The notes below the pieces were generated by a model that ran no database searches, was not told where the DNA came from, and saw only the letters and a program-made list of their open reading frames with translations. Below, piece after piece: positions 1-5,589 of a stretch of DNA of 5,589 bases. The first letter of the stretch is position 1. Every line of letters starts with the position of its first letter. The position numbers and the translations under genes were made by a program. The DNA is from DATFXF01 sp035258565 (lineage in GTDB: Bacteria; Acidobacteriota; Terriglobia; Acidiferrales; UBA7541): positions 1-5,589 of the forward strand of contig DATFXF010000286.1 of NCBI GenBank assembly GCA_035258565.1. The letters run 5' to 3'.

Positions 1-215
1 CTGCGGGCGCCGGCGCGAAAGACCCGCTCATCCAGTCCTGGTCTCATGTGTATCTCGGCCGCATCTACGACGTGGATGGAAACCGCGAGCTGGCCGTCAG
101 TGAATACCGCGCGGCGCTGGCCATCGAGGGTGCTCCAGAAACAGCCCGCTTGGCGGCACAGCGCGGGATTCAAAAGGGGTATGAACCGGGCGGCGCGAAG
201 TCCGCAAAGCCTTAA
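1..215 (+). CDS. TPR-repeat protein, C-terminal end (5' truncated by window edge)
   Basis: The reading frame is open from base 3 to a TAA at 213-215 and encodes about 70 residues; the start lies outside the window. The residues contain a helix-turn-helix pair typical of a tetratricopeptide repeat: a first helix with the SHVYLGRIYD pattern, a short turn, then a second helix NRELAVSEYRAALAI. A further basic helix and a short Gly/Ala/Lys tail ending in SAKP follow. TPR proteins are protein-interaction scaffolds; the partner cannot be told from this fragment. A second TPR gene follows 86 nt downstream, so the two may be functionally linked or paralogous. No hairpin with a T-run follows the stop, so read-through into the next gene is plausible. 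The TPR call is fairly safe; the rest of the protein could carry any other domain. Confidence 0.72.
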   Translation, partial: AGAGAKDPLIQSWSHVYLGRIYDVDGNRELAVSEYRAALAIEGAPETARLAAQRGIQKGYEPGGAKSAKP

Positions 216-287
216 CCGGCCGAAGCCAGCCCCGGCAAGATCACATCGCGATTCCCGGAGGAGCGGAGTCAAGAAATCGCAGCCAAT

Positions 288-293
288 AAGGAG
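288..293 (+). promoter_or_regulatory. Shine-Dalgarno of the exported TPR gene
   Basis: AAGGAG lies 8 nt before the ATG at 302. It is the best ribosome binding site in the window and fixes the start of the TPR gene. The other genes here have weak or no recognisable Shine-Dalgarno. A second purine-rich stretch (GGAGGAG, 257-263) is too far from the ATG to be used. Confidence 0.8.
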
Positions 294-301
294 AAAGTCC
301 A

Positions 302-1165
302 ATGACAAATCTCATCCGCAATCGATTCTGGCTGGCACTGCCAGCTCTCGTTCTCGCTTCCGTCTCCTGGGCGCAGTCCGGCCAAGGGTCTGGCCAGGGG
401 CAGCAGAACCCGCCGAAGCCGCCGGCTCAGCCCACACCGCCGGGCCAGACCGCGCCCTCGCCACCGGCAGCCCCGGCGCCGCCGGTCAACAAAGAAGAGG
501 AGGACGCCTACAAGGCCTTTTTCGAAATGAAAGGTGACCCTCAACGCCGGATTCAGCTCGGCGACGATTTCCTCAAGAAGTTTCCGGAAAGCCGCTATCG
601 GGAAAGCGTCTACTCCCAACTGGCGACCGCCTATTTGTCCGCGGGGCAGGAGGACAAGATGTTTGCGGCCGGAGAAAAGGCGCTCGCATTGAACCCCAAA
701 GACGTGGACGTGCTCTCTCTGATGGCCTGGGTAATTCCGCGACGCGCGGGCGCGAATACGCTGGATGCCGATCAGAAGCTCAATCGTTCCGAGAACTACT
801 CCAAGCAAGCGATGGAGTTGCTCGTGGCGATGGAGAAGCCGGTGGGAATGACCGATGAAGAGTTCGCCAAAGCCAAGAACGAGAAGCTCTCCATGTGCCA
901 CAGCGGGCTGGGGGTGGTGTTCTTTCACCGCGGCAAATACGCGGATGCGGCCGCCGAACTCGAGCAAGCCACCAAGCTCGCGGTGACGCCCGACCCCACC
1001 GATTATTACGTCCTCGGCCTGGTCTACATGAATTCGAAGCACTATGCAGACGCCGTGGGCGCGTTTGGGCACTGCACTGCCCCCGGGCCGCTCCAGGAGC
1101 GCTGCAAGCAGCACGTGGAGAGCGCCAAGAAGCTGGCGGCAACGCAATTGTCGGCGCCGAAGTAG
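302..1165 (+). CDS. Exported TPR-repeat protein with proline-rich neck
   Basis: A 287-residue protein. Residues 1-24 form a Sec-type signal peptide: basic start (R6, R8), hydrophobic core about 9-21, and a signal-peptidase-I site S22-W23-A24 before Q25. Residues 25-63 are a low-complexity Gln/Gly then Pro/Ala-rich neck with repeated PP pairs, followed by an acidic cluster KEEED. The rest is alpha-helical TPR-like: a unit near 101-134 (YSQLATAYLSAGQ then AGEKALALNP), one near 196-230 (GLGVVFFHRGKYADAAAELEQA), and one near 234-267 (YYVLGLVYMNSKHYADAVGAF). C258 and C268 could form a disulfide in the periplasm. The likely role is a periplasmic or envelope scaffold; no enzymatic motif is seen and the specific function is unknown. 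The ATG is supported by the Shine-Dalgarno at 288-293. The downstream rnc start is only 4 nt after the TAG stop, suggesting an operon. Confidence 0.88.
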   Translation: MTNLIRNRFWLALPALVLASVSWAQSGQGSGQGQQNPPKPPAQPTPPGQTAPSPPAAPAPPVNKEEEDAYKAFFEMKGDPQRRIQLGDDFLKKFPESRYRESVYSQLATAYLSAGQEDKMFAAGEKALALNPKDVDVLSLMAWVIPRRAGANTLDADQKLNRSENYSKQAMELLVAMEKPVGMTDEEFAKAKNEKLSMCHSGLGVVFFHRGKYADAAAELEQATKLAVTPDPTDYYVLGLVYMNSKHYADAVGAFGHCTAPGPLQERCKQHVESAKKLAATQLSAPK

Positions 1166-1169
1166 AGCG

Positions 1170-1895
1170 GTGCGGTCAGCGGCCACGGTCGATTCTGGGC
1201 TCGCCTCTCTCGAAGCGGCGCTCGGCCATCGCTTCGGCGAGCCCGGCTGGTTGGAACGAGCCTTGACGCACAGTTCGTCCCGCCAGGAAGCCCTTGGGGA
1301 GAAGGGCGCGGAAGACAATGAGAAGTTAGAGTTCCTTGGTGACGCCATCCTCGGCGCGCTGGTTAGCGAACATCTGGTGCGGGAATTCCCGAACTGGAGC
1401 GAAGGGCAACTCTCCAAGAGCCGCGCGCGGCTTGTGAGCGCCATATCACTCCACGCCGCGGCACGCCGCCTGAGACTCGGGCGCTACTTGCGACTGGGCA
1501 AAGGGGAGGAAAAAACCGGCGGGCGGGAGAAGCCTGCGGTCCTGGCAGACGCCTATGAAGCCGTGGTCGCCGCTATCTACCTCGATGGTGGACTGGACGC
1601 GGCGCGAGAGTTTGTGCGCTCCTCGCTGCTCGACCACGCTCTGGGGGACGGCGCGCAGCGGCTGGCACAACCGGACCACAAATCAGGTCTTCAGGAGCTG
1701 CTCCAGGGTCGCGGCGGGCCTACGGCGGAGTACCGCGTGGCGAGCGAGAGCGGCCCCGAGCACCGCAAGACCTTTGTCGTGGAGGTTCGCCTAGCCGGGC
1801 GGGTGGTGGCTACCGGATCGGGTGCGAGCAAGAAGGAAGCGGAGCTGGCCGCTGCGCGACTTGCGCTTGAGCAGCTCCGGCGGACGGAAGAGTGA
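1170..1895 (+). CDS. rnc: Ribonuclease III
   Basis: A 241-residue double-stranded-RNA endonuclease, the family's normal length, which processes rRNA precursors and structured mRNAs in the cytoplasm. The catalytic domain carries the RNase III signature NEKLEFLGD at residues 50-58, giving metal-binding or catalytic residues E51, E54 and D58. E78 sits in WSEGQLSK, and D127 and E130 in LADAYEAV. These match E. coli E38, E41, D45, E65, D114 and E117, so the enzyme should be active. A C-terminal dsRNA-binding domain spans about 171-236, with its basic GSGASKKEAE motif near residues 217-224. The start is taken as GTG 1170: it is the only suitable start before the conserved N-terminal helix, and an ATG at 1044 in the same frame would overlap the TPR gene by 120 nt. 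There is no clear Shine-Dalgarno, and the preceding stop is 4 nt upstream, so translational coupling is likely. TTG codons further in are poor alternatives. Confidence 0.95.
   Translation: MRSAATVDSGLASLEAALGHRFGEPGWLERALTHSSSRQEALGEKGAEDNEKLEFLGDAILGALVSEHLVREFPNWSEGQLSKSRARLVSAISLHAAARRLRLGRYLRLGKGEEKTGGREKPAVLADAYEAVVAAIYLDGGLDAAREFVRSSLLDHALGDGAQRLAQPDHKSGLQELLQGRGGPTAEYRVASESGPEHRKTFVVEVRLAGRVVATGSGASKKEAELAAARLALEQLRRTEE
1197..1244 (+). promoter_or_regulatory. Bulged stem-loop in early rnc coding region (candidate RNase III site)
   Basis: Bases 1197-1204 (GGGCTCGC) are perfectly complementary to 1237-1244 (GCGAGCCC). Inside, 1211-1216 (CGAAGC) pair with 1231-1236 (GCTTCG), and 1217-1219 can pair with 1225-1227. 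The two main helices stack to 14 bp with a one-sided CTCTCT bulge at 1205-1210. The structure begins 27 nt after the first base of the GTG. RNase III controls its own mRNA by cleaving such stems in E. coli (rnc leader), so an autoregulatory role is conceivable but inferred. It could also be only a by-product of GC-rich coding sequence. Confidence 0.4.
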
Positions 1896-1904
1896 GACGA
1901 GAAA

Positions 1905-1919
1905 CGCATGGCAAATGCG
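1905..1919 (+). promoter_or_regulatory. Small hairpin over the lepB start codon
   Basis: CGCAT at 1905-1909 is complementary to ATGCG at 1915-1919 with a 5-nt loop, so the first two bases of the lepB ATG (1908-1909) fall in the stem. A second stem follows at 1941-1946/1950-1955 (TCGGCC/GGCCGA, 3-nt loop). A ribosome finishing rnc at 1895 would melt the first one, which fits coupled translation. The stem is short and may have no role. Confidence 0.25.
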
Positions 1920-2705
1920 ACCCACGTCGCTGAGGCGGAATCGGCCTTGGGCCGAAGAGGCGAGCAAGAACAAACCTCGCTGCTCGAGTACGCCGAATCA
2001 CTGCTGGTGACGGTCATCCTGGCGCTTTTTGGCACGACGTTCGTGGTCCAGGCCTTCAAGATTCCCTCGCAGTCCATGGAGCGAACGCTGCTGATCGGTG
2101 ACCATCTGCTGGTGAATAAGTTCATCTTCGGGGGGCGCGGCGTCTGGTATGACCGCTTCCTGCCCTACCGGCCGATCGAGCGTGGCGATATTATCGTCTT
2201 CAAGTTTCCTTTCGATGAACACGCCCACTACGTGAAGCGCGTGATCGGCACGCCGGGCGACCGCGTGAAGATCGTGGACCAGCAAGTTTACGTCAACGGG
2301 CGGCCCATGCCCGAGCCCTATGTGATTCACGACCCCACCGCGCCCTACGACCCCTTCGGTGATACGTTTCCGCCCACCAGCCGACGTTTCCTCGAGCGGA
2401 ACGTCCGCTCCGAGTGGGCGGATGAACTTCTCAAACACGTGCGTGACGGTGAGCTCGTCGTCCCGCGAGACCGCTACTTTGTGATGGGTGACAACCGCGA
2501 GCGCAGCTGGGATAGCCGCTACTGGGGCTTTGTGGACCGCGAGGCGGTGATGGGCCGCCCCATCTTGATCTACTGGTCGGTGGACGCCACCAGCGCGGAT
2601 TATAGCGACCGCAGCTTCGTCGGCCGCCTGCTGGGGCTCCTGGATACCCTGGCGCACCTGCCGATGAAAACGCGCTGGGGGCGAATGTTTCGCGGAGTCC
2701 ACTAG
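1908..2705 (+). CDS. lepB: Signal peptidase I (leader peptidase)
   Basis: A 265-residue membrane serine protease of family S26 that removes signal peptides from exported proteins on the outer face of the inner membrane. A hydrophilic N-terminal tail (1-28) precedes one transmembrane helix (about 30-50). The catalytic serine follows in the box IPSQSM (S56), the general-base lysine in YVKRVIGTPGD (K110), and the GDN box with its conserved SRYWGFV continuation at 194-209. PIERGDIIVFKFP (89-101) is a further conserved strand. Both catalytic residues are present. A loop of about 45 residues (roughly 138-182, PYDPF...ELLKHV) separates the lysine box from the GDN box. That makes it longer than minimal Gram-positive enzymes but shorter than the two-TM E. 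coli enzyme (324 aa). A basic tail (RWGRMFRGVH) ends the protein. ATG 1908 lies 12 nt after the rnc stop with only a weak purine-rich site (GACGAG, 1896-1901), suggesting co-expression with rnc. Confidence 0.96.
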   Translation: MANATHVAEAESALGRRGEQEQTSLLEYAESLLVTVILALFGTTFVVQAFKIPSQSMERTLLIGDHLLVNKFIFGGRGVWYDRFLPYRPIERGDIIVFKFPFDEHAHYVKRVIGTPGDRVKIVDQQVYVNGRPMPEPYVIHDPTAPYDPFGDTFPPTSRRFLERNVRSEWADELLKHVRDGELVVPRDRYFVMGDNRERSWDSRYWGFVDREAVMGRPILIYWSVDATSADYSDRSFVGRLLGLLDTLAHLPMKTRWGRMFRGVH

Positions 2706-2744
2706 CCGCTCCGTGAGGTTGTCCTTCCTTTCGCGTCCTCCTTT

Positions 2745-2753
2745 TGCCAAAAT
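2745..2753 (+). promoter_or_regulatory. Possible extended -10 promoter element before the AsmA gene
   Basis: TGCCAAAAT reads as TG-N followed by CAAAAT, which matches TATAAT at four of six positions. Initiation 7-8 nt downstream would fall near 2760-2761, giving a leader of about 6 nt before the ATG at 2767. No convincing -35 lies at 16-18 nt spacing (TTCCTT at 2725-2730 is weak). The element is AT-richer than its surroundings and that ATG has no Shine-Dalgarno. It is tentative. Confidence 0.27.
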
Positions 2754-2766
2754 CGCTGACCTCGCT

Positions 2767-5445
2767 ATGCGAACGAGGATCTGGTTGCGTCGGGCTGGAG
2801 GAGCGCTGCTGCTCCTGGTCGCTTTTAGTCTCGGAGTGTCCCTGGCGCTGCGTTCCCGCGGCGCCCATCGTTATCTGGTTGCCCGGCTGGAAGCGGCATT
2901 CGGGCGACCGGTGGAGGTCAGTCGGTTCCGTTTCAGCTTGCTCGATGGGCTGCGCCTCCAGGCCAACCACATCACCGTGGCGGAGGATCCCCGCTTTGGT
3001 TACGAGTACTTCCTGCGCGCGGATCGCATGGCGGCAGGCTTGCGCTGGCATTCGCTCCTTCTTGGGCGATTTGAGTTCGGCACACTCTCGCTCACCCGGC
3101 CCACACTGAATCTCGTGCGCGGCATCGATGGCCACTGGAACGTGGAGAGTTGGTTGCCTCCACCAGTTCCTGCGCCTGGAGCGGTGCCTCCTCCGACTAC
3201 GGGCTATTCCCCCGCGCGGCTCTACCGGATCGAAGTGGATGGCGGCCGGATCAATTTCAAGCGCGGCCCCGACAAGCATCCCTTGGCGCTCGCGGACGTC
3301 AGGGGCGATGTGGAGCAAGAGAGCGCGGGCCGCTGGCGAATGAACCTTGAGGCGCGCCCATTCCGCGCGGCGGTCACCCTGCAGGAAGCGGGCACATTGC
3401 GCCTGCGCGGGCGTATCCGAGGGACCTCTGCCCGGCTGCGACCCGCGCAACTCGAGCTGACCTGGGAGGATGCTTCTCTTGCCGACGCTCTGCGCCTGGT
3501 GCGCGGGCGGGATTTCGGCATGCGGGGCAAGTTATCCGTCGAAGTGACTGCGCGCAGCGCCGCTCCGGGCGAACCTTCCGTTCACTCGGCAGACGCGCCG
3601 GCGAGCAGCGGCGAAGCGGTCGACGAGGAGGGCGCTGGGAGCCCGTGGTCCTTCTCGGCTAGAGCGCGGCTGAGCGGCGTGCACCGTTGGGATCTGCCGT
3701 CACGCGCCGGTGACCCGCGGCTGAATCTTATTGTCGAAGCGCTCTTGCGGCCGAATGTTCGAACCTTCGAGATCAGCAAGTGCGTGCTCGACGCGCCGCA
3801 GTCGAACGCCAGTGTTGTGGGGGACATCCAATGGGCAACGGGGATCTCTCCGCAGTTCCGTGTACTCTCTTCAGGCATCAGTCTTGCGGACGCGCTGGCC
3901 TGGTACCGCGCCTTTCGTCCCGGTGTGACAGAGGATGTGGCGCTCGAAGGATACGTCGGTGTGGACCTGTCACTCGGAGGATGGCCACTTGATCTCGAGG
4001 CCGGCGAGTTGGCCAGCACCGGCGCGCGCCTGCGCGCCGCCGAACTGCCCCAGCCGATTGGCATCAGCCGCTTTGGAGCGCGAGTGGAGGGTGGGCGCTT
4101 GGTGCTTGCGCCCGCTAGCATTGCCGTGCCGGCCAGCGCCCCCGCGAAAGGCGAAATGCCAGGACGCGCGAGCAATTCCTTTCGTCTCCTGGGGGCGCTC
4201 GGGCCTGGAGCAGGCTCCCCTTCCCCAGACAGGAAGGGTTGGGGATTCGAGTTCAAGCTCGAAGGGCAAACCGAGCGTGCCCAGGACCTGCTTGCTGCAG
4301 CGCGGGCGCTCGGCCATCCATTCCGCCGCGGCTGGAAGGCCGAGGGCGCGGCGAGTCTGCGGCTGGATTGGCAGGGAACGCTTTCCCCGTACACGGCTAA
4401 TACGATCGGAACGATTGATCTCGAGGGGTTCCGGCTGCGCACCGATTACTTGAATCGGCCTCTGACCATTGCTAGCGCCCGCTTTGAGCTGCGGCCCGAC
4501 GAACGCCGGGTGACCCTCGACGGCGTGGAAGCCTTCGGTGCGCAGTGGAAGGGAAAGCTGCGCCGCCCGAATCTCTCGGTTGTCGGAGGTCTGGTTTCAC
4601 CGCCCGTGTGGGAGTTTGATTTGAGCGCGGACCGGCTCAGCGTCGCGGAACTCGACCGATGGCTCGGGCCACGCGCGCGGCCTGGATTCTTCGAGCGCAT
4701 GGTGCCCTTTGCTGCTGCAGCTGCCGATGCCGCGGTGCGGGATGATGCGCTGGGGGCGCTCCGCGGCCAGGGGCGGCTCAGCGTCGACGAAATCGCGGTT
4801 TCCCCGCTCGTGCTGCGGCATCTGCGCGCCGAAGCGCAGGTGGCGGGCCGTGCCATCAGCCTGCGCCGCGCGCAGGCTGAGTTCTATGGTGGCAGGATGG
4901 AGGGTTCCCTTGATGCCCGCCTGATGTCCGAGCCCCATTATCATTTCCAAGCGCGGTTTGACGGCGTAAACCTGAAGGCGCTGTCGGGTGCCACGGTGAC
5001 GCTGAGAGAGCGGTTCTCGGGTGGCGCCTCGGGGGAGCTCGACGTTGTGGCACAGGGAATCGGCCGCGAGGACCTGCTGCGCTCGCTCGAGGGTCGCGGC
5101 ACGATTCGCCTGCGCGATGCTGAGCTTCGCGGCTTCGATCTCCACGCCACCGATCTCGAGAACAGCCTGCAGCGGGGAACGAGCCATTTCGCTTCGGCCG
5201 AAGGGGCCTTTTCTATGGCGAACGGAAAAATCAAAGTCGAGCAGCTTCGGCTCACGAGCCTTGCCGAAGGCTACCAAGCCAAAGGCAGCGTGGACTTCTC
5301 TCGTCGGCTCGATCTCGAGATCGAGCCAGCCGAGCGGCAAGAGAATGGGCGTGCGCCGGGCGCAGCACACAACGGGTTTCGGATTAGAGGGTCGCTCGAT
5401 GCGCTCGAGTGGACGCGTCCGGAACCACCTGTAGCGCAACGATAA
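2767..5445 (+). CDS. AsmA-family inner-membrane-anchored periplasmic protein
   Basis: An 892-residue protein from ATG 2767. A basic N-terminus (RTRIWLRR) and one hydrophobic segment (about 13-28) anchor it in the inner membrane, with the rest periplasmic. Residues about 30-133 are the AsmA-type N-terminal region (FGRPVEVSRF, LLxGRFEFGTLSLTRPTLNLVR, then HWNVESWLPPP). The middle is beta-rich and repetitive with two low-complexity linkers, about 266-292 (acidic, Ala/Ser-rich) and 458-494 (Pro/Gly/Ser-rich). Residues about 670-852 resemble the AsmA C-terminal region (GRLSVDEI, YGGRMEGSLDARL, SLEGRGTIRLRDAELRGFDL, YQAKGSVDF). AsmA, YhdP and TamB relatives form long beta structures between the membranes and are linked to phospholipid transport and outer-membrane integrity; that role here is inferred. 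GTG 2713 would add 18 residues and sits 7 nt after the lepB stop, with a GGAG 15 nt before it. The ATG is preferred because it gives a standard signal-anchor. Confidence 0.87.
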   Translation: MRTRIWLRRAGGALLLLVAFSLGVSLALRSRGAHRYLVARLEAAFGRPVEVSRFRFSLLDGLRLQANHITVAEDPRFGYEYFLRADRMAAGLRWHSLLLGRFEFGTLSLTRPTLNLVRGIDGHWNVESWLPPPVPAPGAVPPPTTGYSPARLYRIEVDGGRINFKRGPDKHPLALADVRGDVEQESAGRWRMNLEARPFRAAVTLQEAGTLRLRGRIRGTSARLRPAQLELTWEDASLADALRLVRGRDFGMRGKLSVEVTARSAAPGEPSVHSADAPASSGEAVDEEGAGSPWSFSARARLSGVHRWDLPSRAGDPRLNLIVEALLRPNVRTFEISKCVLDAPQSNASVVGDIQWATGISPQFRVLSSGISLADALAWYRAFRPGVTEDVALEGYVGVDLSLGGWPLDLEAGELASTGARLRAAELPQPIGISRFGARVEGGRLVLAPASIAVPASAPAKGEMPGRASNSFRLLGALGPGAGSPSPDRKGWGFEFKLEGQTERAQDLLAAARALGHPFRRGWKAEGAASLRLDWQGTLSPYTANTIGTIDLEGFRLRTDYLNRPLTIASARFELRPDERRVTLDGVEAFGAQWKGKLRRPNLSVVGGLVSPPVWEFDLSADRLSVAELDRWLGPRARPGFFERMVPFAAAAADAAVRDDALGALRGQGRLSVDEIAVSPLVLRHLRAEAQVAGRAISLRRAQAEFYGGRMEGSLDARLMSEPHYHFQARFDGVNLKALSGATVTLRERFSGGASGELDVVAQGIGREDLLRSLEGRGTIRLRDAELRGFDLHATDLENSLQRGTSHFASAEGAFSMANGKIKVEQLRLTSLAEGYQAKGSVDFSRRLDLEIEPAERQENGRAPGAAHNGFRIRGSLDALEWTRPEPPVAQR

Positions 5446-5464
5446 GCAGCCTGGGCCGCCGAGC

Positions 5465-5531
5465 GTCAGCAGTGCCGGCTCATGCCGGTCAAGGAAGCGC
5501 CAACCATTCGCTGGGAGTGCCACCTGCTGAC
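5465..5531 (+). other. Potential three-stem RNA structure downstream of the AsmA gene
   Basis: The 109 nt from the AsmA stop to the next possible start hold no convincing gene. GTCAGCAG (5465-5472) is perfectly complementary to CTGCTGAC (5524-5531). The closed interval contains a second stem, GCCGGC/GCCGGT (5474-5479 with 5484-5489, tetraloop TCAT, one G-U pair), and a weak AGCG/CGCT pairing (5496-5499 with 5509-5512). Together these could fold as a three-way junction. There is no T-run after it, so it is not a standard intrinsic terminator. It may be a 3'-end structure, a leader element for the next gene, or chance. Confidence 0.3.
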
Positions 5532-5554
5532 AAGGTTGTGCTAGCTTTGTGGCC

Positions 5555-5589
5555 ATGAATCCTGGTCCCTGGTTTCGCGCCTGCTGCCC
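5555..5589 (+). CDS. Possible start of a downstream gene (3' truncated)
   Basis: An ATG at 5555 opens a frame running to the window end, reading MNPGPWFRACC; an in-frame GTG lies 6 nt upstream at 5549 and a TAG at 5542 closes the frame above that. No Shine-Dalgarno precedes it. TGCTAGCTT at 5539-5547 loosely resembles an extended -10 and would place transcription near the ATG. Eleven codons are too few to identify a family or be sure that it is a gene. Confidence 0.22.
   Translation, partial: MNPGPWFRACC

Noticed and set aside
245..252. The perfect palindrome ATCGCGAT upstream of the exported TPR gene, as a possible operator
   Set aside because: Eight bases of a single palindrome in a GC-rich spacer is weak evidence, and no promoter elements flank it.
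404..486. The repetitive CCG/GCC-rich stretch in the TPR gene, as a DNA repeat array
   Set aside because: It is explained by the Pro/Ala-rich neck of the protein; the unit length is irregular and there are no spacers as in a CRISPR array.
46..537. A + strand frame overlapping the end of the first TPR gene and the start of the second
   Set aside because: It is out of frame with both TPR genes, has no Shine-Dalgarno, and encodes Arg/Ser-rich sequence without structure.
1217..1230. A 14-nt sequence shared exactly with 4305-4318 in the AsmA gene
   Set aside because: Both copies encode Ala-Leu-Gly-His in frame with the same GC-biased codons; flanking sequence does not match, so chance is the simplest explanation.
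269..1444. A 391-codon open frame on the - strand across the TPR and rnc genes
   Set aside because: It is antisense to two well-supported genes; long antisense frames are expected in GC-rich coding DNA. Its translation is His/Arg/Leu-rich with no recognisable domain.
2431..3450. A 339-codon - strand open frame over the end of lepB and the start of the AsmA gene
   Set aside because: Its composition is Arg/Ser/Pro-rich with no motif, and the + strand carries lepB and the AsmA N-terminus with clear family features.
5474..5489. The GCCGGC/GCCGGT hairpin as an intrinsic terminator for the AsmA gene
   Set aside because: No T-run follows; the next bases are CAAGGAAG, so it lacks the defining feature of a rho-independent terminator.
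4597..5556. A 319-codon - strand open frame covering the AsmA 3' end and the terminal spacer
   Set aside because: About nine tenths of it is antisense to the AsmA C-terminal domain. The remaining spacer-encoded part shows no recognisable domain.

Overview
The window is GC-rich, almost fully coding on the + strand, and reads as a housekeeping chromosomal block from an Acidobacteriota-like bacterium. That placement is an inference. It rests on the order of secreted TPR protein, RNase III, signal peptidase I and large AsmA-like protein, and on the style of the TPR and AsmA proteins (Ala/Pro/Gly-rich linkers). No 16S, tRNA or other direct taxonomic marker is present.

Layout: the 3' end of a TPR-repeat protein gene (1-215) is followed after 86 nt, with a good Shine-Dalgarno, by a complete exported TPR protein (302-1165). 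Four nucleotides after its stop comes a GTG-started ribonuclease III gene, rnc (1170-1895). Twelve nucleotides further is a type I signal peptidase gene, lepB (1908-2705). A long AsmA-family envelope protein gene follows (best start 2767, end 5445). The last 144 nt hold a potential multi-stem RNA structure (5465-5531) and possibly the first codons of another gene (5555 onward).

The close spacing from 302 to 2705 suggests one transcription unit, with rnc probably translationally coupled to the TPR gene. A common theme is envelope biogenesis. The TPR protein has a signal peptide ending in a clean signal-peptidase-I site, LepB is the enzyme that would cleave it, and the AsmA-like protein is an inner-membrane-anchored periplasmic protein of a family linked to phospholipid movement to the outer membrane. 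RNase III is the RNA-processing member.

I see no mobile element, CRISPR array, phage gene, toxin-antitoxin or defence module, and nothing that amounts to a new biological system. The observations most worth a second look are non-coding: a bulged 14-bp stem-loop just inside rnc that could be an RNase III autoregulation site, a possible promoter that would give the AsmA gene a very short leader, and a predicted three-stem structure downstream of the AsmA gene.
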